Positions 48,935-59,265 of a stretch of DNA of 64,000 nt are shown here, piece after piece. A model generated the notes under the pieces. It saw nothing but the letters and a program-made list of their open reading frames with translations. It did not search any database and had not been told where the DNA came from. The position numbers and the translations under genes are program-made. The stretch comes from Paragonimus skrjabini miyazakii (lineage: Eukaryota > Platyhelminthes > Trematoda > Plagiorchiida > Troglotrematidae), in NCBI GenBank assembly GCA_014338405.1, contig JTDE01001952.1, positions 47,042 to 111,041 on the forward strand, given 5' to 3'. The stretch's first letter is position 1, and each line of letters opens with the position of its first letter.

Positions 48935-49329
48935 ACGTGATATTCTGTAGACCCTTCGTACGCGTGTGTGATTTCTGTCCCATACTTTCTCCCTATCTGA
49001 ACTGTGTAGTTATTGGGCCTCGGTCATATCCACCACCAAGTTAAGTCGTTGTCCTCTTTTATGTGTAAATGCGTTCTCATCCCTGATGGCGACCACTTCC
49101 CTCTTGCATACGGTACAGTAAATTTTGCCTTTATTTCCAATCCGTAATTACTGATAACTTAAGTCAAGTCGTTAGTGTTAGAAACGCATGCGGTGCTGCA
49201 GTTAGAGATGCATCATATTGGTGAGTTTCAAAGAAGAAAGAAGCGGCAGTTATTCGCCATGCGTGGCTGTTGGGGGACGCGATGGCTGTGTAGCCAACGA
49301 TAAACCAGTCAAAGCCAATGATATCTATA

Positions 49330-49800
49330 TTATCCCACACTGCCACCTGTGGGTACATTTAAGTTGTATGACATCCGTATTATGAAGAATACTGGCAAGT
49401 TTTCTTGAAGCGTTTCATTACTGTTGACGAAAACTATCAAGGAGCAAGAGAGTATGAATGGAGGGCAGAACGTGAGTCGGAATTCATTTCTACGGAAGCT
49501 GCCTACAGAACTGTAATGATTTTTACCTGCGGTTCGCTTGTTACATAAGACCGCGTTTGTTTGTTTGCATTTTTGTTGGCCTATGCTCAGGACTGGCGCC
49601 ACACACTCACTCGGCTTGCTTGTGCCCTCGACAACCGGATCCTGAAACTCCTCAGTTATTTCCGACAATCGTTGTTGTTCAGGGCCAATTGAGATCTGCT
49701 GCAACTTTCGTATAGCATATATTAGGTCCCTATCCATTGTCCGTACTTTTATTTTGCGTTTGGTATTTACTCCGTAGGCCTGAGAAATGTTAATTTAGCG
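49330..49800 (-). pseudogene. Minus-strand ORF of the CACTA-like element, function unknown
   Basis: On the minus strand one frame (from about 49790) reads ISQAYGVNTKRKIKV, then continues as the ORF whose Met codon is at 49737, beginning MDRDLIYAIRKLQQISI. The shortened copy at 62300-62570 encodes an alignable, diverged peptide (for example QVYATTTGHEIKI and a KQTNA-like CRQTNAIA), so the frame was under coding constraint in the family. It points toward the transposase gene. It may be an accessory protein of the element; no domain was recognised. Confidence 0.45.
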
Positions 49801-52800
49801 TCTTCACCAAAATTAATATGCGTATTTGTCGGGAGGACTTCGTAGACGTTCTTTTCATATTCGTGAGTATAAAGATTGCAGTAATGTTTACACGGTGACT
49901 TGTTTGGATATTTCACATTGGATTAAGTGCAACACAGTGGAATGGGTTTTCTCACCGTGTGGTCCAGTCCCCAGCTTTAAACCTAGAATAAGGTATTTTA
50001 CTTTCCGTGGACTTTTCGTTGCGATGTTGTAGAGATATTTCACTGTGTTTCGGGTTACTTTGGGGCATAATAGGACTAATTTAAGTATTGGCAGGCTATT
50101 TTATCATTGGTACGGCTATTTTACTGCGTTTATATTGGGCGAACTGGGCAAATCAAATGATTTATGCGTTATCTCTGTCTTTAACGTCCATCATTGAATG
50201 CAAAGTACAATCAGGATAGCGGTTGCACGTTATAGTGATGTACATATTTGACTCATTTTGATGGTAAAGCCAAAGACTATCGTTTAAAGTCCTTCATTCG
50301 ATCACAGTCACTCGTTTTTGTCAGTTAAACGACAGGAATGTCTGTCCTGTGGACGTCTGGAGAAGTCGGTAAAGCTGCTGCATTCTTTAGAGTCTGTCAC
50401 CATTCCACCCTCTTGTTACACACCAATTTTCATACCTGTTACACTCATTGCACATACAAACTACTTGTCTGTCGTTTGAATCAATATACTCTTTGTCCTC
50501 GCGCGCTTTGGTTTCTGCTTCCAAGTGGTCGTTGTTATCGGGAGCTAACTGTGGCAACTTTCCCTTTCAACATGCTGGAGGGACAGAATTCGCCGGAATT
50601 TCTCTGTTATTCGAGGGGGAACATTCTTTCAACATACAACGGACTAAGTGTGGTGGAATCTATCGTGAACAGTTACCGTCGAATGTCATTGTGACATGGT
50701 TGATTCACTTCTTGGTTCTACTACAAATCCCTGACGAATACAAGACGACAAATGTAGCGGTACTAAATAACTTAGCTTTAAGGGGTTTTAACGGTTTGTT
50801 GTATGGACAAGAAACGGTATGAAAACGAAGAACTATTGTTGGCCTCATAGCTTCCGTTTTCCCATTGTTGGTCCGAAGTTTTCTGTTGCTCGTTTGTTTT
50901 ACTGGTGCGAGTGAGCGTACAATTCGTTGTTAATTATGTTATCATTACAGCAAATCCAATGCTACGCATGACCATCACCCTAACTAATCATTTTGTGAAT
51001 ATCCCCATGCAGCAGACATCCCCATTTTTAATGGGAAAAAATGGGACTTTGTATATAAGTGGGTTTTTTCATGGTAGGTACATGACGTTATTCGATGGTG
51101 TATATTTTTTGCAATGTCTCCACTTCTGTTGTTGATGTTAGTGCCTACATGTTATTATGTCTGATTTCCTCGTTTCGTTTTAATGCATTAATCGATCATA
51201 ACTTATTATGCTCAGCTTGGTTTGACTTGGAACGCCGGTAGGTTGTCGTGGTCTGTTTTTCGGTGTCGTCGTTTCTTTTGAGCAATACTGACTATGTTCA
51301 ACAGAAAATAAAAGATCGCCATTGGGTGTCAACTATTTACCGGAAGTGTAGGAGGTTCATGCAACGTAATTTCGTTTCGTTGCTTTTTTACAGTATTTTG
51401 TGCTTCATCCTTTTTATTGTTCTTCACGCCTTTCACCCTCCCCAAATTCTCATATGCACCGGATGTTTAATTAGTGTGAGTCGAATGAACCAATAATACA
51501 AAACCTATCTCCAAGGTCGCGAGTCCTGCCTTCTTTCTGCGTTTCTTGTCGCTTGTGTACTGATTTATGGTGAGTTTAAGGCTGAGGCAGTCACCGATTT
51601 ATTTCAGCATGTCTTCGAATTTATCTGTCATCACGATCACCTCCGCTATGAACCCAAAATCTCTTTGGAGCAACACGACAGATCGCATCCATCGGAAAAC
51701 CCTCATTCACTGTAGTGTAAACCTAAACAAACCACCTTTACGAACTATTGTGAGTCATTTGCTTTCGTTTTCATTACATTTAACCTCGTGTTCACCATTA
51801 AGTTTTATATAATGTTTACGTCTACTACAGTCTTATATACGGTATTTGATAGATAGTCCCAATTTTCCGATCCTCTTCTCGGTTCTAGTGATCTGCTTGT
51901 CCATCTGGTTACCGCCGTTTATTCCATCACCTGTTTGAAACGGATTAGTTGCATTATTGGTGAATGTCCCTGTATCCCTCATGCGACGGAAAATGTTATT
52001 GTGCCTACTTTGCATACTTTCAATAAATAATAGAAGACCGTCATTTGTTACTGGTGTTTTTGCGCAAACACATGCATATATTTAAATATCTGCTTTCAAA
52101 TTTGTATGCTACAAACCCACTCCCACTACATAATTAGGAACTTAACAATATGCGACAAGAATTACGCGCGAGTGTCACATGTAGTACATAATACCGTGCA
52201 TCGTTATATTAACTGTGATCACATTTCTTTTCATCTCACATTTCAGATCAGTGAAATACGTGTACTTAAATTACAGATCCGCAGATAAGGTAAGATGGAT
52301 TATTATCTATAACTGTGTACTTCTGTATGCAACCTGCATCAACGTGTTAATTGCGTTATATCTAGTGTGGCACATCGACCATAAGTTGCCTTCCGAACAT
52401 TAGCTATCGTTTGTTGCGCAATCACTATAACTGTTTGTTTATGCATTTTTGTCCACATAAACAGCAACACTATGTTAATCTGCTTTACTGGCGTCCTCAC
52501 TTACAAAATCCTATCCGTTACCTTGCAGATACTCTTCGAAGACAAGCCATGCATATGGATAATGAGGATCAGTGAACGACGATCTGATTTGCACTGTCAA
52601 ACATTTGTATGGGAAGAAACCAGTGTACTGATCCGAACATCTGTGTTGTACATTTACGATTATGGACAATAAATGTGCATGCATTTGCAACGTTTCATTG
52701 TTGCTTGTTTTCTAGCATGGACGGGTCGTCCGGTAGGTTGGAGACCAATGTCGATGCGGTGGGGCAGTTATGTGAGAAGGACTAAAGGAATAATACGTAA

Positions 52801-53180
52801 TAGTTGAGAGAAATCGGGTGCACAGGTGAGCTTTCGCGCAGTAAAACGATTTTGCGGCCAGCCCCCATTTTGCTCCCCTGGGTCCCACTGGGGACCTATC
52901 GGTCAAACCCCATTTTAACTACTGCCAGCCTCCAAAAGCCCCCGGGGTCCCCTGAGGGACCATATGTGGCGTGCTATTTGGGTATGTGTGTGGTCGAGTA
53001 GATGATCCTGATTGTTTGCTAAGTGGGCTGAAAGTTGGAATGTCAAAAATATATAGCGAACCGCGATTACTAAACATATTACTTACCGTAGTCTCCACAA
53101 GTCAAACTACATTAGCGCCATTCAAAAGGAAACCATCCTATCGGTCTCTAGGGTCGGCATTCACTTTGAATACATGAGAT
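49801..53180. other. No recognisable gene
   Basis: Overlapping plus ORFs at 50338-50694 and 50448-50822 are among the longest here but have no recognisable domain. A GC-rich patch at 52840-52970 has two palindrome-like blocks around ggtccc. Otherwise the sequence is T-rich on the plus strand and featureless. Confidence 0.5.
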
Positions 53181-53227
53181 AGCCCGGGATAAAGCTGGCA
53201 GTCTGCAGAGTAAAGGACTACATGTTC

Positions 53228-53500
53228 TCATTGTGTTGGTTTTCCATGAGACACAATGGATGCGAAAAGACAAGCTCTTAGTTCAGCTGCCATTTTTATA
53301 CAAAGCTGGATTCTATCACTCATGCCTATAGCATCCAACATTTCGCACTCAACTTTCAGCTTCATGGCCTTTAGTGCCGAGTTCTTTAACCCTAGCTCAA
53401 GTTCGCCTTTTGATAGCTGTTCCGTCAATTGCAAGCTAAAAAGCCCAGGCTCCACTTGGATGTTTGAGCTACTTTTACTGGATCTACAGCTAATATAAGA
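53228..53500 (-). other. Open frame with protein-like composition, unknown
   Basis: On the minus strand the frame is open for about 95 codons and ends in a TGA at 53228-53230. It is rich in charged and helix-forming residues (for example LSKGELELGLKNSALKAMKLK and CIKMAAELRACLF) with little low complexity. There is no recognisable domain. It could be a helical C-terminal piece of a transposon-encoded DNA-binding protein or a host exon, or chance. Confidence that it was ever coding is low. Confidence 0.25.
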
Positions 53501-53608
53501 GAGACTATGTGGTCAATCACTAATTTGCACATTCGAAATTCACAAAATCTTAAAATCCGCGCGAACCAAATGTGTAATGATAATAATTCGTGACTGAACA
53601 TTGTGTTA

Positions 53609-54005
53609 TTACTGTTCAAATGCAGCTGGTCAAGGCAATAGAATTGACGTCGTATATGTCGACTTCTTCAAAGCGGGCCATGCTACTTCCATCGGCAATC
53701 ATTCCCGCCATGGGTTACAAGACAATTTTCCCCAGTGGCTTGAGTCATAGCTTGCTAATCGTCTATACAGGTTGCGCGTAAACGGTGCATTCCATACCTG
53801 CAGGCATAGCCTCAGTGGAGTACCACAAGATTCACCTCTTGGCCCGCTGCTATTTCTATTATTCAGCAACGGTTTGCCTCTTATTATCACCTCCCCGTTG
53901 TTAGTGTTGGCTGAAGATGCCAATTTTTGTGTGCCGTTAACACTAGCGACCATTCTCTCACATTACGGACGGACCCCAATACTCTATTCGGCTTGTCTGG
54001 AGTGA
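53609..54005 (+). pseudogene. CR1-like LINE reverse transcriptase palm fragment
   Basis: A single frame with one stop (TAG near 53748) reads motif A as DVVYVDFFKAGHA, then motif B as SGVPQDSPLGPLLFLLFSNGLP, then motif C as LAEDANF (53910-53924). In active CR1-type enzymes these are DVVYLDFSKAFD, GVPQGSVLGPLLF and FADD. The first motif C aspartate is Glu, so the polymerase is dead. The fingers are missing upstream. Downstream, RT sequence gives way to BEL/Pao integrase sequence within about 160 bp, so the fragment is truncated on both sides. Confidence 0.8.
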
Positions 54006-54159
54006 GCCGACTTAACTTCAGTGTTGGTGAGCTATGTATGTTCACAGCTTGCTGAAGACCACTTATTACTTCAACGGGTACCCGATTCAGACAGTTCTTA
54101 TGAAGAAGGACTTAGGAACCATTGGTTCTCCCCGGCTGCCGGTGGCTCCAAGTTTGAAG

Positions 54160-54998
54160 CTATGATGTGGAGTATTTTGGACCTTTGGAGGTTCGAACTG
54201 GAAAGAGCATTCATTAAAGATATAGCTGTCTTCTCACATGTTTAAGGAAGTGAGACACATGGTTGGAAGTGACGCAGTCGATATCAACGGACTACTTTTT
54301 AATGGCTCTAATGAGATTCGTTGACCATCGAGGTGTGCCGAAAGTTACTTGCCGCGCTAACAGGTCCAACTTCGTAAGAATGGAAGCAGAATTAAATGGA
54401 AACTTACTTGCCTTTGACCAAGGCGAAATCCATCGGACTCTGGTAGTTCGTGGTATCGATTGGCACCTAAATCCTCTCGTTGCTAGTGATTAGGGTGAAA
54501 CATGAGAGCGCATGATTCACACAGTTCGACTGGCAACGGGTAATGTCACACCAGGCTCTTTACACGTGAGTGGGGTAGACAGAATTTTAATTGACGTACC
54601 TTTGGTTCCTATCTACAATCATCCAGACAGTCCTTTAGTTTTATGAACAAACGACCTGTCGCTCCTAAAACTAAACTCAGGCCTGTCGTGCACTCACACT
54701 TCTCTGCCAGAAAGGTACATGAAAAGATGGAAGTGGGCTCTATACCTTGTTAGTGTGTTTTGGAAACGCTGGATTAAGGAGCACCTACCCTCCATCCAGG
54801 CGCACCATAAATGGACCAGGGTTGGACGAAACGTCAACGTTTGTGACCTTGTCCCACTGATTGGAGACCTTCGACCCGTAAGCGTATGGCCCATGGCCGC
54901 GAGTTGTGCTTAAGAACAAAAAGCGGCACGATTAAGAGAGATATAAGGCCTATACGTGTCCTCCAAGAGGCGGAGGAAAGTGACATTGCCAGCGAGTG
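54160..54998 (+). pseudogene. BEL/Pao integrase and C-terminal (DUF5641-type) fragment
   Basis: Integrase inserts element cDNA. Over three frames the pieces are VEYFGPLEVRTGKSIH (54167-54214), STDYFLMALMRFVDHRG (about 54285-54335), NRSNFVRMEAEL, IDWHLNPL, ERMIHTVR (about 54506), FWKRWIKEHLPSIQ and the W-T-R-V-G-R-N block (about 54755-54840) and LRTKSGTIKRDIRPI (about 54908-54955), in BEL/Pao order. Of the three catalytic acids, the first Asp is Glu (54170-54172), the second is Ala (54356-54358), and the Glu is kept (54506-54508). Stops and frameshifts also break it. Confidence 0.8.
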
Positions 54999-55087
54999 AA
55001 TCTCAGGTGTATGGGAACCAGTCCATGGTACACACCCAGCCCGCAGCTGCTTGAGTGTTGGAAAACCATGTTGGTTTTGGGGGCCGG

Positions 55088-55680
55088 TGTTAAACTAGTT
55101 GCCTGTGTTGAGTGCTTGGCGTTTTATGGAAGGTCGGTGACCGCGTTTCCTGTGTGCATTTTTTCCATTTTCGTTGATTCCTATTTATCTTACAGTCGAA
55201 GTCTTATTCGTAGCGATTGCAAGTCTTTATTGCAAAGCCTGAGGCGACCATTCAAGGTGTGCGCGCGACAAATCATTTCTCCCACGAAAAGTAACCTTGA
55301 CGTATTGTTAAACTTTGGCATCGTTTATTCGCGGAAACTTGTTCTTGCATAGTTTTTCTTCCCCTCTTTCCACTGCTGGAGCTTGGTTTCTACCTACTCT
55401 GATTCTATTTCTGGTTGATCGCTATACCGTTACTCGACTATTGCATCTGATCAAATTCACGTGAACCGTTAGTATCGGAACCTGCATATTTGTTGGATTC
55501 GACATCGAGGTTTGTCGTCGTCTTCTTATATTTAGTTTGTACTAATTTTCTTGTACCTGAGCACCTTATTAGTAAACAAAATCACCAATATGACCGTTTC
55601 CCCTTTTTAATCCAAATCTGTTGCACACGGGGTTCAGAATTTATGAACCCTGGTTGCTTACAAACGCCATTATTCTAGAT
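55088..55680 (+). mobile_element. Possible 3' LTR of the BEL/Pao element
   Basis: About 90 bp after the Pol C-terminus, a G-rich run (gggggccgg) is followed by TGTTAAACTAG, the usual arrangement of polypurine tract and LTR start in BEL/Pao elements. No second copy is present and the right limit was not found; the end given is arbitrary. The ORFs inside have no domain signature. Confidence 0.35.
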
Positions 55681-56111
55681 CTAGCCTATGAACAGACGTT
55701 GAGAGTGGACTAAGCGTTACTCAAACAACTGCAGTGAAGACGAGCGATCGGAATATACTACTTATACCACTGATATTCAGTAGTAGGACCTGAGTATATA
55801 TTTTGACATCGTACAAGCCGCAGGAAAAATGCAGGAAGGAAAATCAGAGTGCAGCATCGCCCATAATGGTCCCTGCTACTTAAAGAAACTGAGAATCGAC
55901 GTCTGCGGCAACCGAGCCGGTCTGGGGTCGAATACCGCGTGCAAATGAGTGGTTTTGCTTCAGGTCTTGTTTAAGTGCTTAACCCATGTGTTGCTTTGTC
56001 GAATAAACAACCCTTGTGTCATCCGCGTTCTTGGATCACAACACAACCACTAAACGTCCGGGATTAACACTGATTGAGTCAGTGAGCGTTTGTGGCCGCT
56101 ACGGGCACAAA

Positions 56112-56540
56112 ATGTCCGCACAGAACGGTATGTATTGCTATCAGTGCCAAAATTGATGTCACTTCAACTGCATTGGTCTAAACGGAGACAAATACAATTT
56201 TATCTGCATGAGCTGCAGGCTAGACGACAGCCAATACACCAGTTTGCCCCTGATTGATCACGTGCGCGCCACGAAAATTGAAGCGACGCGGAAAACCTGC
56301 AATTGCAAATGCGAAACCCTTCTTAACTCTGTACCTCCTTTTATATTTTCCATGAGGTGTTGGATGGACGAGTACCAAAGGACTCTATCTCAAGTGAAGT
56401 TGGAACTACAGCACTTGAATGAGCACTTAGCGCTTGCTTTCCCAATCACCAAGATGGCAGTTACCCCTTCGACGGCACATATAGGGGTGGCTGCGGCGAA
56501 GGTGAAAGAAAAATTGTGTTTTAAGGTCGCTTCCCCATAA
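56112..56540 (+). pseudogene. CR1-like LINE ORF1-type PHD finger protein
   Basis: From an ATG at 56112 the frame runs 143 codons with a single internal TGA (56154-56156). It opens with a PHD-type zinc finger: CYQC, then CHFNCIGL, then CMSC, with the TGA at the place of the usual Trp before CH. After the finger come CNCKC and a heptad-like helix QVKLELQHLNEHLAL (about 56395-56437). Some CR1 elements carry a PHD or ZnF plus coiled coil protein of this layout, which binds element RNA. The EN-RT coding region of the same element follows at about 56770. Confidence 0.65.
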
Positions 56541-56769
56541 CTTCTTCCCCACCCGAGCTAGCTGAGTCAGCAGAACAGACCAAGTTCAACACTACGGCCC
56601 TCCTCAATTATAGGTTTTCTTTCCCAAGCTCTGTCTCACGCTCCCCTTCCTCAGTTATCGCGGAACCAAACGAGGGGGTAGCTTTAAGTACACATACTCG
56701 AATTGTCTCAGCTTGCTCAGTAAATTACCGGGAATAAGATAGTTATTTCATGGCACCTAACTCCATGTT

Positions 56770-57340
56770 TCCTTTCACGTAGACCTGGCTTGCAACTGAC
56801 ATAGGCAATAGAGTGTTCCCCGGTATTCAGTTTGCCAAAGTGACTGCGCTAACTGGAGAATGATGAGCTCTACGATTTTTATTCAGCAACATGTCTTGAC
56901 ACCTACGTCTGCCGGCCGACATCAGTTTCTTGATAGATGTCGCGCTCTGTGGCTACCAATAGAATTGCGTAGCTAGAGCTCATAGTGAGGGTTATTTGTC
57001 GTCCTCCCTCGCCTGACATCTCCGAAGACGACACTTTTCGAAAAGCTAGATAGCAACTTAGGGCTACAGCGCTTTACTTATCTGCTTAGTGTGAGCGAGC
57101 TTAATACGCTCAAGATAAACTGTGCATCATTTTCTTACTAGGACGGTGAAACCGGATTCTCGACCTCCTTAGCAACGGAGAGCGTGGAGGCAGCATGTCA
57201 ACGCCACAACGCAGCACCGTTCTGGTCAGATCATCCCTCTGCTTGGCCTGGTCCTCACTAATGAGAGCCACCTGGTAGACAGGGTGATCATCAAGCCGAC
57301 GCTTGGACAAGGTGACCACCCACTGTTCGTCTTTTATCTC
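56770..57340 (+). pseudogene. CR1-like LINE endonuclease domain remnant
   Basis: The apurinic-like endonuclease nicks target DNA. Recognisable pieces are TWLATDIGN followed by FPGIQF (about 56780-56835), matching the early ETWL...PGF block, and near the end LVLTNESHLVDRVII with GQGDHPLFVF (about 57245-57335), matching LDLVLTN...LGxSDHxxL, which includes the catalytic D-H pair. The middle of the domain is badly decayed with several stops. Lies between the PHD frame and the RT. Confidence 0.7.
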
Positions 57341-57479
57341 ACATGCTACTAGCCACAACAACCAGCAAAAGAATCCACAATTTGAAAATTCAATCAAGCC
57401 GATTTTAACAGGCTGAAAAGTTACCCAAGTCCAGTTCTTCTTGGTTATGGCTTGGTGGACCAGAACCACTTTGTGGTTC

Positions 57480-58275
57480 TACGTGCGGATCAGAAAGCTG
57501 GCCAATTAGTTGTACCGCGCAAACCGCACTTTCTATTTTCGTTCAACGCTTTCGCGCAGAACACGTCGTCTCCTTGATGACCGTTCCCATTTATTCGGGA
57601 AGCATAAGCCACCCAGAGACTCAGAGGACCCAAATGCGTTCCACATTGATCGGAGTAGGTGCAGACGGAAAATCCGTAAACAACCCAAACCCCTACAAGA
57701 AAAGATCCCCCTCAGAGCCTACGAGGAAAAAACGTCTTAGTTGAGCGTATGCAACGACTACGGGAGTGACCTCTCGGCTCCTTCCATGCGACTGCCCGAT
57801 GAGGAGACTTGCTCTGACTGGCACCCTGTCCTTCCGATGCATAACTTCCGGCAGCCACTATTCACTACTGAATTTCCTGTGTAACATGTTGAAGACCTTT
57901 CATTCAAGATTAATTTATACAGTGCAATGGGTCTTGACAAGATCCATCCCAAAGTCTGAAAGATGCCTCTGCTAGTCTGCAAGAACCTCTTCATAGGCTG
58001 CTTAAGCAGACACCATGGACCGGCGTTCTCCCTAGCGCATGGAAGGGGGCGACCGACGCTCTCCGGTCAACTATCGCACAAACGGCCTTACTAACGTTCC
58101 GTAAAAGATGATGGAATGCTTATTAAAACGTGTCATCCACAATCACTTGTTATCAGACCATCTCTTTTATTCTACTCAACATGTCTCCCTTCTTAACTTG
58201 TCTTGCATGACATATATGCTTATTTTCGTGGATGGTCTAACAGACACCAAAGACGATGGCTTCATCTCAGATGGC
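57480..58275 (+). pseudogene. CR1-like LINE linker and RT fingers, 3'-truncated
   Basis: The frame at 57510-57740 gives the basic linker between endonuclease and RT (RRTRRLLDDR, RSRCRRKIRKQ). RT blocks follow in changing frames: SAMGLDKIHPKV (57921-57957), where the family has SPGPDGIxPxxLK; TGVLPSAWKGAT (about 58020-58050); and MMECLLKRVIHNHLLSDHL with STQHVSLL (about 58107-58195), where the family has KILExIIxxxIxxHL and QHGFRxG. Similarity ends near 58275, just before motif A should start. The palm motifs at 53609-54005 supply that later part, but lie upstream and so belong to another insertion or a rearrangement. Confidence 0.72.
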
Positions 58276-59265
58276 TGCGTGTAACCAGTAGATTGTGAAT
58301 ATCTCTGTTATCTTATAGGTAAATTTTTTCTAGCCATTGAAGTTGAAATTTTGTGGTGTTTTAGTTCTGGAAATCTTAGAATTTTGCTGTCTGGAAATTG
58401 TTTTGTTTCAATCCTCCGAAAATGTAAGCAAGGAATGTGCGGTAGTTTAACGGCCTAGGGGTAAATGGAAAAATAACGAAAAGTTGCAATCTACGTCATT
58501 TCGGAAAATTGATGGTGAAATATAATGAAAATCGATGCCATAGACGTGGAAACATATGCTTTCATTTAAATTTGGGTGTGATTAAGCAGGAAAACGTGAT
58601 TATATTTCCGACAATCGAATCGTTGTTAAAACCTAATGACCAAACTTTTTATAAAACTGTAAACGAATGGTACGTCTATAAACTTATTTCAACGTAGGAC
58701 AATGCACAAAAACGGGATAAGTTAGTGGTAATTTCGTGATTATATTCACCATAATTTGCCACTCTTTGCTACCACTGTTGTAAAAATTTTCATGCAATCA
58801 TGACGTACGCTGGAATGGAGAGGAGGTGGCCTGGTGAATGAACGACATCGAGGAGCACTTCTCGCTCAGAAGCTTACAACAGTTCAGCGCATTCACTCTA
58901 CCTTACGAGTTATACCAAACTGTACTATATGCTAAGAGACTTATAAATGTTCGGTGCATTTATCAGCGAGTTAAATAACATGGGACGAAAACGTGGGGAT
59001 GGAATCGTGAAGTAGTTGATGGTTGTGGAGAAATTTATATACTACATCCGTTTATCTTCAGCACAGAATGTGGCCCTTGATTTTCACATGTTATGGGTGT
59101 CATCTCGGATGATTGAAACCGTGTATCAGATGAAGTCTTCAACATGATATCACTCATCGCACTTGATATCTACAAGAAGACTGTGTATGCATATTTGAGG
59201 AAACTTACTTTCTCCTATTATATCAACAGGATAATCGTTCCAGTTGATGTTGATTCGCGCTTTCT
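58276..59265. other. No recognisable gene
   Basis: AT-rich sequence with short ORFs. It should include the 3' end of the minus-strand MULE; no terminal inverted repeat was identified. Confidence 0.45.

Larger units (their letters stand above)
46108..49800 (+). mobile_element. CACTA/EnSpm-like DNA transposon (inferred extent)
   Basis: The limits come from comparison with the short copy at 62171-62575, which shares the left roughly 90 bases (46108-46200) and the right roughly 250 bases (49552-49800) of this region but nothing between. The interior carries a TNP2-type transposase on the plus strand and a conserved minus-strand ORF near the right end. Both copies start with CAGT; I could not define a convincing terminal inverted repeat, so the true ends may lie a few bases away. 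Confidence 0.55.

Noticed and set aside
50338..50822. Two overlapping plus-strand ORFs of 118 and 124 codons
   Set aside because: No domain, no repeat in the window and no splice or start context that stands out; both frames are open over the same DNA, so chance is likely.
52840..52975. GC-rich patch with ggtccc palindromes as a CpG-island promoter
   Set aside because: CpG is not enriched and no coding exon or transcription signal lies nearby.
54021..54245. Continuation of the CR1 RT thumb
   Set aside because: First read as RT because it follows the palm, but other frames give the VEYFGP and STDYFLMAL blocks of BEL/Pao integrase from 54167 on.
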